Shown: positions 1 through 9,119, counted from the first letter of the stretch. The stretch: DNA of 64,000 bases from Streptomyces sp. NBC_01445 (GCF_035918235.1 NZ_CP109485.1:2790001-2854000); one strand, 5' to 3'. The notes: generated by a model from the sequence alone, not told the origin. Made by a program: numbers and translations.

Positions 1-115
1 CGCCTTCTCCCCGACGGGCTGGCACCAGGCGCTCTCGTACGTCTTGATCATCACAGGCTGGATCCTCGCCACAACTGTCGCCGCAGGCATCACCCGAACC
101 GTGAGCCGTCAGTAG
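1..115 (+). CDS. C-terminal end of a membrane protein (partial)
   Basis: An open frame enters from the left edge (first full codon at base 2) and stops at TAG 113-115. The 37 visible residues contain one hydrophobic stretch (LSYVLIITGWILATTVAAGI) followed by a short basic tail ending SRQ. This fits the last transmembrane helix and cytosolic tail of an integral membrane protein. Nothing visible identifies the family. The start lies outside the window. Confidence 0.5.
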   Translation, partial: AFSPTGWHQALSYVLIITGWILATTVAAGITRTVSRQ

Positions 116-135
116 GGCTCGTCCGGCGGCGCCTG

Positions 136-525
136 TCAGCCGCCGGCTCCCGGCGGAAAACCGATCGCGATGTACGACCAGCGCGCCGCACCCACCACCA
201 GGAAGCCCAGAGGCGGTGCCAGCCACCAGCGCCCGAGGCTCTGCCGCCACACCGCGAGCAGGGTGACCAAGAGGGTGAGGGCGCCGAGCGCGATCAGCAG
301 GACCGACGCAAACTCGATTCCTGTCAGCGTCTGCTCATCCCAGTCGCCCTGCGGCCGAGTCACCAAGGCTCCGTACGCGACATAGGCGTTGAGCATGTTC
401 GCGAGGACGAGAAGGACTCCCCAGGGCCCTCGCAGCAGGCCGGTCACGCCGGGAGGCCTCCTGGTCAATCGACGTGCTGCCTGAGCAGCCGTGTCGATGC
501 GGACACTGCATGCCCGGTTGATCAC
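136..525 (-). CDS. Small predicted membrane protein, unknown function
   Basis: This hypothetical protein of about 129 aa has three clear hydrophobic segments (around GVLLVLANMLNAYVAYGALV, SVLLIALGALTLLVTLLAV and PPLGFLVVGAARW). It is probably a small inner-membrane protein. The frame stays open further upstream to 603, but that would run into the tRNA-Leu gene, so I prefer the GTG at 525; its ribosome binding site is weak and the start is uncertain. It lies downstream of and on the same strand as the tRNA. I do not recognise a family. Confidence 0.4.
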   Translation of the reverse strand: MINRACSVRIDTAAQAARRLTRRPPGVTGLLRGPWGVLLVLANMLNAYVAYGALVTRPQGDWDEQTLTGIEFASVLLIALGALTLLVTLLAVWRQSLGRWWLAPPLGFLVVGAARWSYIAIGFPPGAGG

Positions 526-573
526 GCCGCCGCCCAGATACGCAAAAGACCCCAGATGAACTGGGGTCTCAGC

Positions 574-661
574 TGGTGTCCGAGGGGGGACTTGAACCCC
601 CACGCCCGATAAAGGGCACTAGCACCTCAAGCTAGCGCGTCTGCCATTCCGCCACCCGGAC
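574..661 (-). tRNA. tRNA-Leu (anticodon GAG)
   Basis: Read on the minus strand, the acceptor stem GTCCGGG pairs with CTCGGAC (one G-T). The anticodon stem CTAGC/GCTAG encloses the loop TTGAGGT, giving anticodon GAG. There is a long variable arm typical of tRNA-Leu, a T arm with GGTTCAAGTCC, discriminator A and a genomically encoded CCA. No integrase or second att copy is visible, so use as an integration site is not indicated here. Confidence 0.95.
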
Positions 662-791
662 TAGGTGTCTGTCGCCCGGCCGGGGTGTTCCCCGCGGCGA
701 CATGGATAACAATACCAAAGCCTCGGAGTGCCTTTCACCTGCATATCCGTCGCCTCGGCGGCACCTGCGGGGGGTCGGGAGCGGGGCCGCC

Positions 792-797
792 TACAGT
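792..797 (+). promoter_or_regulatory. Probable -10 box for a leaderless transcript
   Basis: TACAGT fits the actinobacterial -10 pattern TANNNT and lies 6 bases upstream of the ATG at 804, the spacing expected if transcription starts at the start codon. No purine-rich ribosome binding site precedes the ATG. I see no convincing -35 box. Confidence 0.35.
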
Positions 798-803
798 CTC
801 ACC

Positions 804-2141
804 ATGAGTAGTCAGTCCGTCACCGGGACATCTCCGCGGGTGCGGCGGCCGCGGGCTCTGTCGCCGCTGCGGGAGCACCTTCGGGACACCTTCTGGTTCG
901 CGCCGACCGGAGCCATGGTCGGGATCTTCGTCGTGTGGTTCCTGGCCGATGAGCTGGACACCGCCATCGTCGACACGCTTCGTGATGCCGGCGCGTACGA
1001 CAGCATCTCCCAGCTCCAGAGCATCGCCGACGACGCGCAGACCGTCGTGAGCACCATCAGCGCCGCGATGATGACCTTCATCGGTGTCGTCTTCAGCATC
1101 TCGCTCGTGGCGCTCCAGATGGCGAGCGGGCAGCTCAGCCCCCGGGTGGTGCGGATCTTCATCCGGAGCCGGATCACGAAGGCGACGTTCGCCGTCTTCC
1201 TCGCGACGTTCGTGCTGTCGCTGCTCGTGCTGACCTCGTACGACAGCGAGCCCGACCCGAAGCTCGTCAGATCCGTGCCCGTGGTGCAGTCCGTGCTCAC
1301 CCTCTTCATGGTCGGGCTCAGCCTGCTGCTGTTCGTGATGTACGTGAACTCGACGCTGCGGATGATGCGCGTGAGCTACGTGATCGACCGGGTGACCACG
1401 GAGGCTTTCCGGCTCGTGGCCCGGATGCCGGTGGAGGTCAGGGGTGCCGGTGCCGTGGAGGACCTTGGGCCCGAGACCGCGCGCGTCGTTCATCAGGGGC
1501 GGGCCGGTGTGATGCGTGACGTCAATATCGCCCGGCTCCTCCGCGCCGTCCGGCACCGGCCCGGCGTCACCCTGCGGCTCCTCCCCCGTACCGGCGACTT
1601 CGTGGTGCCCGGCACGCCCGTCCTCGCCGTGCACGGCGGGGCGCCGCCCTCTCTGCGGGCCCTGCGCTACACCGTCCACGTCGGCGTCGAGCGCACCTTC
1701 CACCAGGATCTCGGGTTCGGGCTGCGGCAGCTCTCCGACATCGCGCTGCGCGCCCTCTCCCCCGCCGTGAACGATCCGACGACGGCCGTGCAGGCCCTCG
1801 ACCGCATCGTGCAGTTCCTCGCCGCGGTCGCGAACCGGCCGCTCGACTCGTTGCGGTACACGGACCGGGGCGGCGTGGTGCGGCTTGTGCAGCCGGTTCC
1901 GGGGTGGGAGGCGCTCGTCGATCTGGGGTTCACCGAGATCCGGGGGTGTGCGGCCGGCAGTCCCCAGGTGTCGCGGCGCATGCTGGCCGGGCTCGACGAT
2001 CTGCTGCTGCTCGCGCCCGAGGAGCGGCGCGAGCCCCTGCTGCGGCACCGGGAGCTGCTGACGGTGGCTGTGGAGCGGGCCGTGCCGGAGGCCGCCGACC
2101 GCGACTTCGCGCTCCGGCCGGACCGGCAGGGCATCGGGTGA
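804..2141 (+). CDS. DUF2254 family membrane protein
   Basis: This 445-aa integral membrane protein has about four N-terminal membrane segments (FWFAPTGAMVGIFVVWFLAD, MMTFIGVVFSISLVALQMAS, FAVFLATFVLSLLVLTSYD and LTLFMVGLSLLLFVMYV), followed by a soluble C-terminal half of about 230 residues. The layout and motifs such as LSPRVVR and LRQLSDIALRALSPAVNDP match DUF2254, whose biochemical role is unknown. The frame opens at 702, but residues before MSSQSVTG look non-coding. TACAGT at 792-797 sits 6 bases before the ATG at 804 and there is no Shine-Dalgarno sequence, so the message is probably leaderless. Confidence 0.75.
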   Translation: MSSQSVTGTSPRVRRPRALSPLREHLRDTFWFAPTGAMVGIFVVWFLADELDTAIVDTLRDAGAYDSISQLQSIADDAQTVVSTISAAMMTFIGVVFSISLVALQMASGQLSPRVVRIFIRSRITKATFAVFLATFVLSLLVLTSYDSEPDPKLVRSVPVVQSVLTLFMVGLSLLLFVMYVNSTLRMMRVSYVIDRVTTEAFRLVARMPVEVRGAGAVEDLGPETARVVHQGRAGVMRDVNIARLLRAVRHRPGVTLRLLPRTGDFVVPGTPVLAVHGGAPPSLRALRYTVHVGVERTFHQDLGFGLRQLSDIALRALSPAVNDPTTAVQALDRIVQFLAAVANRPLDSLRYTDRGGVVRLVQPVPGWEALVDLGFTEIRGCAAGSPQVSRRMLAGLDDLLLLAPEERREPLLRHRELLTVAVERAVPEAADRDFALRPDRQGIG

Positions 2142-2143
2142 GT

Positions 2144-2182
2144 GAGCGGCACACCGCCCGCCCTGACGGTGGTGTGCCGCTC
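2144..2182. terminator. Bidirectional terminator between convergent genes
   Basis: A 15-bp stem (GAGCGGCACACCGCC at 2144-2158 against 2168-2182, one G-T wobble) with a 9-base loop lies directly between the stop codons of the converging DUF2254 and aldehyde dehydrogenase genes. There is no T-tract, as is usual in streptomycetes. Confidence 0.75.
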
Positions 2183-2198
2183 GTTGACGCCGTGAGGG

Positions 2199-3794
2199 TT
2201 ACGGCATCAGGTGGTAGTCCGGGAAGTTGCCCGGGAGGCGCTCGCCCTCGGGCCCCTCGGTGACCGCCCGCACCAGCAGCTCGCCGCCCACGAACGCGCC
2301 GCGCCAGGACGCGCCGAAGCCGCCGAACAGTTCGTCCCTGTCGCCGCGCGAGCGCGGCTTGCCCCGGCCCGTTTTGAAGGCGCGGATCTGGGGGGCGAGG
2401 CGGTCGTACGTCGCGTCGTCGTCCGTGGAGAGGGTGGCGACCAGCGCGCCGTTGGAGGCGTTCATCGCGGCGAGCAGCTCCGCCTCGGTGTCGACCAGGA
2501 CGATCGTGTCGACGGGGCCGAACGGTTCGGCGTGGTGGAGAGGGGAGGAGGGGGGTGGGCTCAGGAGCGTGACCGGGTGGACGTACGCGCTTGTGTCCTG
2601 GCCGGGGAGGAAGCGGGCGGGGTCCGGGGCGCCGCGGTGCAGGGGGACGGCGCCTCGGTCGATGGCCTCGGCGACCTGGTCGTTGAGTTCCTTTGCCTTC
2701 GCTGCGTTGACCAGCGGGCCGAAGTCCAGCTGGGGGTAGGGGTCTTGGGGGTTCGTCACCGCGAGGGGGTGGCCGACGCGCAGGGTGCGTACAGCCGGCA
2801 GATACGCGGCCAGGAAGTCGTCGAACAGGCTGCGCTGGACGACGAAGCGCGGGTACGCGGTGCAGCGCTGCTTGCCGTAGTCGAACAGCTTGGGGATGAC
2901 CCCCGCGAGCTTGTCCCAGTCGGAGCAGTTCCAGATGCCCCAGGTGTTGAGGCCCTCCTGTTCGAGGATGTGGCGCTTGCCGAGGTCGGCGACGGCCGTG
3001 GCGACGGCGGCTCCGGTGTCGCGGCCGCCGACGAACGAGACGCAGCCGATCTCGGGCGCCCGCACCAGCGCTTCGGAGAGTTCGCCTCCGCTGCCGCTGA
3101 CGAGGGTGACGGGAATGCCCTCGCGGGCGGCGAGTGCGCAGGCCAGGGTGAGGCAGGCGACGCCGCCGTCGGTGGGGGTCTTGGCGATGACCGCGTTGCC
3201 GGCGAGTGCCTGGATCAGGACCGCGTGCACGAGGACGCTCATCGGGTAGTTCCAGCTGGCGATGTTCGAGACGGGGCCGTCGAGCGGGGCGCGGCCCTGG
3301 ACCATCGGCTCGATGCCGTCGACGTACCAGCGCACCCCGTCGATGGCGCGGTCGACATCGGCCTGGGCGAGGCGCCAGGGCTTGCCGATCTCCCAGACGA
3401 GGAGGAGTGCGAGGAGTTCGCGGTGCTGGGTGAGGGCGTCGAGGGTGGCGCCGACGCGGGCGCGGCGCTCGTCGAGCGGGATGTGCCGCCAGGCGCGGTG
3501 CTGGTCCAGGGAGGCGCGCACCGCCCGGTGGGCGGTGGCGGCGTCGAGGCGGGGCGGCCCGGCGATGGGACTGCCGTCGACGGGCGTACTGGCGGGCAGC
3601 GCGCGGCCGTCGGCCTGCCAGGTGCCGTTCCACAGGTTGAGTACACGGTCGTCGCGGAACGCCTCGGGGGCGACGGCGAGGCAGCGCTGCCAGGCGTCGT
3701 GCCAGGAGGTGCCGGCCTTGAGGGTGGTCGCCGCCGGGGCCTCGGGGTCGGGGGCGTCGGGGCCAGGGGTGCGGGACTTGGGGTTGCTTGCCAT
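2199..3794 (-). CDS. Aldehyde dehydrogenase family protein
   Basis: This NAD(P)-dependent aldehyde dehydrogenase of about 531 aa has the Rossmann region (SNIASWNYPMSV, then ALAGNAVIAKTP), a FVGGRDTG segment corresponding to FTGS in classical enzymes, the general-base Glu in the divergent motif LEQEGLN (usually LELGGK), the catalytic Cys in KQRCTAYPR and the late EPFGPV motif. The ATG at 3794 has GGAG 8 bases upstream; a GTG at 3812 is the alternative. It lies downstream of sucCD on the same strand, separated by a tandem-repeat spacer. The setting suggests a C2 or short-chain aldehyde such as glyoxylate, but the sequence does not prove a substrate. Confidence 0.75.
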   Translation of the reverse strand: MASNPKSRTPGPDAPDPEAPAATTLKAGTSWHDAWQRCLAVAPEAFRDDRVLNLWNGTWQADGRALPASTPVDGSPIAGPPRLDAATAHRAVRASLDQHRAWRHIPLDERRARVGATLDALTQHRELLALLLVWEIGKPWRLAQADVDRAIDGVRWYVDGIEPMVQGRAPLDGPVSNIASWNYPMSVLVHAVLIQALAGNAVIAKTPTDGGVACLTLACALAAREGIPVTLVSGSGGELSEALVRAPEIGCVSFVGGRDTGAAVATAVADLGKRHILEQEGLNTWGIWNCSDWDKLAGVIPKLFDYGKQRCTAYPRFVVQRSLFDDFLAAYLPAVRTLRVGHPLAVTNPQDPYPQLDFGPLVNAAKAKELNDQVAEAIDRGAVPLHRGAPDPARFLPGQDTSAYVHPVTLLSPPPSSPLHHAEPFGPVDTIVLVDTEAELLAAMNASNGALVATLSTDDDATYDRLAPQIRAFKTGRGKPRSRGDRDELFGGFGASWRGAFVGGELLVRAVTEGPEGERLPGNFPDYHLMP

Positions 3795-3854
3795 CTCGGG
3801 TTCTCCGCTCACGGTGCACAGTCGGGGCGGGGGTGCATGGCTGGTGCGGGGGGG

Positions 3855-3950
3855 GGATGGAGTGGGGGATGGAGTGGGGGATGGAGTGGGGGATGGAGTG
3901 GGGGATGGAGTGGGGGATGGAGTGGGGGATGGAGTGGGGGATGGAGTGGG
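3855..3950. repeat. Eight perfect 12-bp tandem repeats
   Basis: Eight head-to-tail copies of GGATGGAGTGGG with no visible differences fill about half of the 198-bp spacer between sucD and the aldehyde dehydrogenase. On the transcribed minus strand this reads as a C-rich run. The copy number is likely to vary between strains. Confidence 0.95.
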
Positions 3951-3992
3951 GAGGTTGCCCGGTGGGCTCGCTCCCCACTCGCGCTGTACGCG

Positions 3993-4871
3993 TCAGTCCG
4001 CCAAGCGGTCGAGTACCAGGCGGGCCGTCTCCGTCGGGGTGGAGCCGACGCGGACCCCGGCCGCTTCCAGGGCCTCCTTCTTTGCCTGCGCCGTTCCGGA
4101 GGAGCCGGAGACGATCGCGCCCGCGTGCCCCATGGTCTTGCCCTCGGGGGCGGTGAACCCGGCGATGTAGGCGACGACGGGCTTGGTGACGTGGTCGCGG
4201 ACATAGGCCGCGGCGCGCTCCTCCGCGTCGCCGCCGATCTCCCCGATGAGGACGATCAGGTCGGTGTCGGGGTCGTCCTGGAACGCGGCGAGGCAGTCGA
4301 TGTGCGTCGTGCCGATGACGGGGTCGCCACCGATGCCGACGCAGGTGGAGAAGCCGATGTCGCGCAGTTCGTACATGAGCTGGTAGGTGAGGGTGCCCGA
4401 CTTGGAGACGAGGCCGATGCGGCCCGCCTTGGTGATGTCGGCGGGGATGATGCCGGCGTTGGACTGGCCGGGCGTGATCAGGCCGGGGCAGTTGGGACCG
4501 ATGATGCGGGTGCCCTTCGCGGCGGCGTACGCGTGGAAGGTCACCGCGTCGTGGACGGGGATGCCCTCCGTGATGACGACGGCCAGCGGAATGCCCGCGT
4601 CGGCGGCCTCCGTGACGGCGGCCTTGGCGAAGACGGGCGGTACGAAGACGACGGTGACGTCGGCGCCGGTGGCCGCGATGCCCTCGGCGACGGAGCCGAA
4701 TACCGGTACGGCGCGGTCGTCGAAGTCGACGCTCCGGCCCGCCTTGCGCGGATTGACGCCGCCCACGACGTTCGTGCCGGCGGCGAGCATGCGCCGGGTG
4801 TGCTTCATGCCCTCGGCGCCGGTCATGCCCTGGACGAGGACCTTGCTCTCCTTGGTCAGGTAGATCGCCAT
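3993..4871 (-). CDS. sucD: Succinate-CoA ligase, alpha subunit (second copy)
   Basis: This 292-aa subunit is full length for SucD. It has an N-terminal CoA-binding Rossmann domain, the [11 protein letters not shown] loop (about 125-135), and the phosphohistidine in GHAGAIVSG (His249). With SucC it should interconvert succinyl-CoA, ADP or GDP and phosphate with succinate, CoA and NTP. Its position next to oxalate genes suggests a specialised role, for example CoA recycling or acting on another dicarboxylate such as malate, as malate-CoA ligase (a SucCD homologue) does. AAGGAG precedes the ATG. The start region is tandemly duplicated, so a second in-context ATG lies 32 bases upstream, out of frame. 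Confidence 0.88.
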   Translation of the reverse strand: MAIYLTKESKVLVQGMTGAEGMKHTRRMLAAGTNVVGGVNPRKAGRSVDFDDRAVPVFGSVAEGIAATGADVTVVFVPPVFAKAAVTEAADAGIPLAVVITEGIPVHDAVTFHAYAAAKGTRIIGPNCPGLITPGQSNAGIIPADITKAGRIGLVSKSGTLTYQLMYELRDIGFSTCVGIGGDPVIGTTHIDCLAAFQDDPDTDLIVLIGEIGGDAEERAAAYVRDHVTKPVVAYIAGFTAPEGKTMGHAGAIVSGSSGTAQAKKEALEAAGVRVGSTPTETARLVLDRLAD

Positions 4872-4909
4872 GTCCCGCTCTCCTTGGTGAGGTGGATCGC
4901 CATGTCCCG
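4846..4909. repeat. 32-bp tandem duplication of the sucD start region
   Basis: Bases 4846-4877 and 4878-4909 are adjacent direct repeats identical at 30 of 32 positions. Each holds a minus-strand ATG GCG ATC, the following codons and an AAGGAG. Because 32 is not a multiple of 3, the upstream copy encodes a separate 15-codon frame (4903 down to a TGA at 4856-4858, starting MAIHLTKES) that overlaps the true sucD start (MAIYLTKES) in another frame. Confidence 0.9.
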
Positions 4910-4914
4910 GCTCC

Positions 4915-6045
4915 TTAGCCCGCGTTGGCGAGTTCGGCGGCCCGGCGCGCGGCGCCGTCCATGGTGGTGGCCTGTTCGACGAGGGGGTGGGCGCGGCCGT
5001 CGAGGATGGCGCGGCCCTGGACGGCGCTGTTCCCGTCGAGGCGGACGACGAGCGGTTTGGTCAGCCGTACGGACTCCAGGGCCTGGACGATGCCGTCGGC
5101 GACGGCGTCACAGGCGGTGATGCCGCCGAAGACGTTCACGAAGACGGACTTCACCGCCGGGTCGGACAGGATGACGGAGAGGCCGTCGGCCATGACCTGC
5201 GCGGAGGCGCCTCCGCCGATGTCGAGGAAGTTGGCGGGGCGGGCGCCGCAGCCCGCGACCACGTCGAGCGTCGACATGACGAGCCCGGCGCCGTTGCCGA
5301 TGATGCCGACCTCGCCGTCGAGCTTCACGTAGTTGAGGCCCTTGGCCGCGGCGGCCGCTTCGAGGGCGTCGTCGTGGGCGGACTCCTGGGTGCCCCAACG
5401 CTCCTGGCGGAAGCGGGCGTTGTCGTCGAGGGTGACCTTGCCGTCGAGGGCGAGGATCTGGCCGTCGCTCGTGCGTACGAGGGGGTTCACCTCGACGAGT
5501 ACGGCGTCCTCGCGGGTGAGGACGTCCCAGAGGCGGACCAGTACGTCGACGGTCCGGTCGGGGAGGCCGGCGGCCTCGGCGATCTGTGCCGCCTTCGCCG
5601 TGGTGACGCCCTCGGCCGGGTCGATCGGGATGCGGGCCACGGCCTCGGGCCGGGTCGCCGCGACCTCCTCGATGTCCATGCCGCCCTCGGCGGAGGCGAT
5701 GGCGAGGAAGCGTCCGGCGGCCCGGTCGAGGACGTAGGAGACGTAGAACTCGCTCTCTATGTCGACCGGTTGGGCCAGCATGACCCTGCCGACGGTGTGG
5801 CCCTTGATGTCCATGCCGAGGATCTGGCGTGCCGTCAGTTCGGCGGCGGGCGGGTCGGCGGCGAGTTTGACGCCTCCCGCCTTGCCGCGGCCCCCGGTCT
5901 TCACCTGCGCCTTGACGACGACGCGGCCGCCCAGCCTGCGCGCGATCTCGCGAGCCTCCTTGGGCGAGTCCGTGACCTCGGCCTTCGGCACCAAGATGCC
6001 GTGTTCTTCGAAGAGTTCCCTTGCCTGGTGCTCGTACAGGTCCAT
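4915..6045 (-). CDS. sucC: Succinate-CoA ligase, beta subunit (second copy)
   Basis: This 376-aa subunit has an ATP-grasp N-terminal half with the nucleotide loop [10 protein letters not shown] (51-60), an acidic metal site near LVEVNPLV, and a C-terminal CoA-ligase domain with [13 protein letters not shown] and FVNVFGGIT. The ATG at 6045 has AGGAG 6 bases upstream. The longer open frame reaching into the divergent promoter is rejected because it would translate across the operator. The TAA at 4915-4917 is followed closely by sucD signals. It is transcribed divergently from the decarboxylase gene, sharing a 144-bp control region. Confidence 0.88.
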   Translation of the reverse strand: MDLYEHQARELFEEHGILVPKAEVTDSPKEAREIARRLGGRVVVKAQVKTGGRGKAGGVKLAADPPAAELTARQILGMDIKGHTVGRVMLAQPVDIESEFYVSYVLDRAAGRFLAIASAEGGMDIEEVAATRPEAVARIPIDPAEGVTTAKAAQIAEAAGLPDRTVDVLVRLWDVLTREDAVLVEVNPLVRTSDGQILALDGKVTLDDNARFRQERWGTQESAHDDALEAAAAAKGLNYVKLDGEVGIIGNGAGLVMSTLDVVAGCGARPANFLDIGGGASAQVMADGLSVILSDPAVKSVFVNVFGGITACDAVADGIVQALESVRLTKPLVVRLDGNSAVQGRAILDGRAHPLVEQATTMDGAARRAAELANAG

Positions 6046-6114
6046 CTCGGCTCCTGCCGTAAAAGTGCCGCACGCCCCCTGGACACCACCCACCGGATGC
6101 GGGATAACAAGCTT

Positions 6115-6142
6115 CATACAGTATTCGTCGACTGTATGCAAT
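6115..6142. promoter_or_regulatory. Palindromic operator between sucC and the oxalate operon
   Basis: CATACAGT (6115-6122) and ACTGTATG (6131-6138) form a perfect 8-bp inverted repeat with an 8-base spacer. The right arm continues to 6142, so the minus strand reads ATTGCATACAGT. The same ATTG-N2-TACAGT pattern occurs upstream of the third OFA carrier. TACAGT on each strand could also serve as -10 box for the divergent transcripts, which would place repressor and polymerase sites on top of each other. Confidence 0.6.
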
Positions 6143-6189
6143 GTACTGCGACAGCGCACGACTCCCCTACGAAGGGACAGGACTTCGCC

Positions 6190-7872
6190 ATGCCCGACGA
6201 CAGCCAGGAACTCATCTCCGGTGGTCATCTGGTCGCCAAGGCGCTCAAGGCAGAAGGTGTGGAGGTCATCTACACCCTGTGCGGCGGCCACATCATCGAC
6301 ATCTACGACGGCTGCGTCGACGAAGGCATTGAAGTCGTCGACGTCCGCCACGAGCAGGTCGCCGCCCACGCGGCGGACGGGTACGCGCGCATCACCGGCA
6401 AGCCCGGCTGCGCCGTCGTCACCGCGGGACCGGGCACCACCGACGCCGTCACCGGCGTCGCGAACGCGTTCCGCGCGGAGTCACCCATGCTCCTCATCGG
6501 CGGCCAGGGCGCGCACACCCAGCACAAGATGGGCTCGCTCCAGGACCTGCCGCACGTCGACATGATGACGCCCATCACCAAGTTCGCCGCGACCGTGCCG
6601 GACACCGCGCGCGCCGCCGACATGGTGTCGATGGCGTTCCGCGAGTGCTACCACGGCGCCCCCGGCCCGTCGTTCCTGGAGATCCCGCGCGATGTCCTCG
6701 ACGCCAAGGTGCCGGTGGACAAGGCCCGCGTACCCCGGGCCGGCCAGTACCGGGCCTCGACCCGCTCGGCCGGTGACCCCGAGGCGATCGAGAAGCTCGC
6801 CGACCTCCTCGTGCACGCCGAGAAGCCGGCGATCCTGCTCGGCAGCCAGGTGTGGACGACCCGCGCGACCGAGGACGCCATCGAACTCGTCCGCGCCCTC
6901 AATGTGCCCGCCTACATGAACGGCGCGGGCCGCGGCACCCTGCCGCCCGGCGACCCGCACCACTTCCAGCTCTCGCGCCGCTACGCCTTCTCGAACGCCG
7001 ACCTCATCATCATCGTCGGCACGCCCTTCGACTTCCGCATGGGCTACGGCAAGCGCCTCTCCCCCGACGCGACCGTCGTGCAGATCGACCTCGACTACCG
7101 CACGGTCGGCAAGAACCGCGACATCGACCTCGGCATCGTCGGCGACGCGGGCCTCGTCCTGAAGTCGGTCACCGAGGCCGCCTCCGGACGGCTCAACGGC
7201 GGGGGCGCCAAGCGCAAGGAGTGGCTCGATGAGCTGCGGGCCGCCGAGCAGACCGCCATCGAGAAGCGGCTGCCGAGCCTTCGCTCCGACGCCTCTCCCA
7301 TCCACCCGTACCGCCTGGTCAGCGAAATCAACGACTTCCTCACCGAGGACTCGATCTACATCGGGGACGGCGGCGACATCGTCACCTTCTCCGGGCAGGT
7401 CGTGCAGCCCAAGTCGCCCGGCCACTGGATGGACCCGGGGCCGCTGGGCACCCTCGGCGTCGGCATCCCCTTCGTCCTCGCCGCCAAGCAGGCGCGGCCC
7501 GACAAGGAGGTCGTCGCGCTCTTCGGCGACGGGGCGTTCTCGCTGACGGGCTGGGACTTCGAGACCCTCGTCCGCTACAACCTGCCCTTCGTCGGGATCG
7601 TCGGCAACAACTCGTCGATGAACCAGATCCGTTACGGCCAGAAGGCCAAGTACGGCGACGAGCGCGAGCGCGTCGGCAACACCCTCGGTGACGTCCACTA
7701 CGACAAGTTCGCCCAGATGCTGGGGGGTTACGGCGAAGAGGTCCGCGACCCCGCCGACATCGCGCCCGCGCTCCGAAGGGCACGCGAGTCCGGGAAGCCC
7801 TCGCTGATCAACGTGTGGGTCGACCCGGACGCGTACGCCCCCGGAACCATGAACCAGACCATGTACAAGTGA
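6190..7872 (+). CDS. oxc: ThDP-dependent decarboxylase, probable oxalyl-CoA decarboxylase
   Basis: This 560-aa enzyme has the three-domain layout of ThDP decarboxylases: an N-terminal PYR domain with the cofactor-activating Glu55 in RHEQ, a central domain, and a C-terminal PP domain with the GDG...NN diphosphate motif (about 446-474). Oxalyl-CoA decarboxylase converts oxalyl-CoA to formyl-CoA and CO2, and the frc gene 11 bases downstream argues strongly for that step. However, the TLCGGHI region and the [11 protein letters not shown] segment resemble the acetolactate-synthase-like IlvG group more than classical Oxc, which has GVVGIP and an NNGGIY segment. It should be called by context. The best alternative is a 2-hydroxyacyl-CoA-lyase-like enzyme. 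Confidence 0.68.
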   Translation: MPDDSQELISGGHLVAKALKAEGVEVIYTLCGGHIIDIYDGCVDEGIEVVDVRHEQVAAHAADGYARITGKPGCAVVTAGPGTTDAVTGVANAFRAESPMLLIGGQGAHTQHKMGSLQDLPHVDMMTPITKFAATVPDTARAADMVSMAFRECYHGAPGPSFLEIPRDVLDAKVPVDKARVPRAGQYRASTRSAGDPEAIEKLADLLVHAEKPAILLGSQVWTTRATEDAIELVRALNVPAYMNGAGRGTLPPGDPHHFQLSRRYAFSNADLIIIVGTPFDFRMGYGKRLSPDATVVQIDLDYRTVGKNRDIDLGIVGDAGLVLKSVTEAASGRLNGGGAKRKEWLDELRAAEQTAIEKRLPSLRSDASPIHPYRLVSEINDFLTEDSIYIGDGGDIVTFSGQVVQPKSPGHWMDPGPLGTLGVGIPFVLAAKQARPDKEVVALFGDGAFSLTGWDFETLVRYNLPFVGIVGNNSSMNQIRYGQKAKYGDERERVGNTLGDVHYDKFAQMLGGYGEEVRDPADIAPALRRARESGKPSLINVWVDPDAYAPGTMNQTMYK

Positions 7873-7883
7873 GGAGCCCTGCC

Positions 7884-9116
7884 ATGACCACCAAGGCTCT
7901 CGAGGGCGTCCGTGTCCTCGACATGACCCATGTGCAGTCCGGGCCCTCCGCGACCCAGCTCCTCGCCTGGCTCGGCGCGGACGTGGTGAAACTGGAGGCG
8001 CCGACCGGGGACATCACGCGCAAGCAGCTGCGTGACCTGCCGGACGTCGACTCGCTCTACTTCACGATGCTCAACTGCAACAAGCGGAGCATCACCCTCA
8101 ACACGAAGACGGAACGCGGCAAGGAGCTCCTCACCGAGCTGATCCGGCGCTCCGACGTCATGGTCGAGAACTTCGGCCCGGGCGCCGTCGACCGGATGGG
8201 CTTCACGTGGGAGCGCATCCAGGAGATCAACCCGCGCATCGTCTACGCCTCCATCAAGGGCTTCGGCGACGGCCCGTACACCAACTTCAAGGCGTACGAG
8301 GTCGTGGCGCAGGCCATGGGCGGCTCGATGGCGACGACCGGGTTCGAGGACGGTCCGCCGCTGGCCACCGGCGCGCAGATCGGCGACTCCGGCACCGGCA
8401 TCCACGCCGTCGCCGGCATCCTCGCGGCGCTGTTCCAGCGCGAGAACACCGGGCGCGGCCAGCGCGTGAACGTCGCGATGCAGCACGCGGTGCTCAACCT
8501 GTGCCGGGTGAAGCTGCGCGACCAACAGCGTCTGACACACGGCCCGTTGGCCGAGTACCCGAACGAGGATTTCGGTGACGAGGTGCCGCGTTCGGGCAAC
8601 GCGTCCGGCGGCGGCCAGCCGGGCTGGGCGGTCAAGTGCGCGCCCGGCGGCCCGAACGACTACGTGTACGTCATCGTGCAGCCCGTCGGCTGGCAGCCGC
8701 TGAGCGAGCTGATCGGGCGGCCCGAGCTGGCCGGCGACCCCGAGTGGGCGACGCCCGAGGCTCGCCTGCCCAAGCTCAACAAGATGTTCCAGCTCATCGA
8801 GGAGTGGTCCTCGACCCTGCCCAAGTGGGAGGTGCTCGAGCGGCTCAACGCGCACAACATCCCGTGCGGGCCGATCCTCTCCACCAAGGAGATCATCGAG
8901 GACGAGTCGCTCGTCGCGAACGAGATGGTCGTCGAGGTGGCCCACCCGGAGCGCGGCACGTTCACCACGGTCGGCTCCCCCCTCAAGCTCTCCGACTCCC
9001 CCGTGGAAGTGGTCAGTTCACCCCTGCTCGGCGAGCACAACGCCGAGGTGTTCGTCGGGGAGCTGGGGCTCGGGGACGAGGAACTGCGCCTGCTCAAGTC
9101 GAACGGAGTGATCTGA
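7884..9116 (+). CDS. frc: Formyl-CoA:oxalate CoA-transferase
   Basis: This 410-aa class III CoA-transferase moves CoA from formyl-CoA to oxalate, giving oxalyl-CoA and formate. Long stretches match the Oxalobacter enzyme: [15 protein letters not shown] (55-70), [10 protein letters not shown] (92-101), [16 protein letters not shown], a GGGQPGW glycine loop and IPCGP. The catalytic Asp is Asp168 in GAQIGDS. The ATG at 7884 follows GAGGAG; the frame stays open upstream only because it crosses the end of the preceding gene. It forms the core of the operon with the ThDP enzyme. Confidence 0.95.
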   Translation: MTTKALEGVRVLDMTHVQSGPSATQLLAWLGADVVKLEAPTGDITRKQLRDLPDVDSLYFTMLNCNKRSITLNTKTERGKELLTELIRRSDVMVENFGPGAVDRMGFTWERIQEINPRIVYASIKGFGDGPYTNFKAYEVVAQAMGGSMATTGFEDGPPLATGAQIGDSGTGIHAVAGILAALFQRENTGRGQRVNVAMQHAVLNLCRVKLRDQQRLTHGPLAEYPNEDFGDEVPRSGNASGGGQPGWAVKCAPGGPNDYVYVIVQPVGWQPLSELIGRPELAGDPEWATPEARLPKLNKMFQLIEEWSSTLPKWEVLERLNAHNIPCGPILSTKEIIEDESLVANEMVVEVAHPERGTFTTVGSPLKLSDSPVEVVSSPLLGEHNAEVFVGELGLGDEELRLLKSNGVI

Positions 9117-9119
9117 TTG

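Noticed and set aside
526..603. Longer start for the small membrane protein
   Set aside because: It would put the start codon inside the tRNA-Leu gene.
574..661. tRNA-Leu as an integration site of a mobile element
   Set aside because: No integrase, excisionase or second att copy is seen in the window, and the flanking genes look chromosomal.
3855..3950. Tandem array as a CRISPR
   Set aside because: Units are 12 bp with no spacers, and no cas gene is present.
2211..5120. A 969-codon plus-strand open frame across the dehydrogenase and sucD region
   Set aside because: It is a shadow of minus-strand genes with clear family motifs; its translation is low-complexity Gly/Ala/Arg/Val as expected for an antisense frame in GC-rich DNA.
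6190..7872. Housekeeping acetolactate synthase
   Set aside because: It lies in one operon with frc and oxalate carriers, without ilvN or ilvC; the resemblance only reflects the shared ThDP fold.
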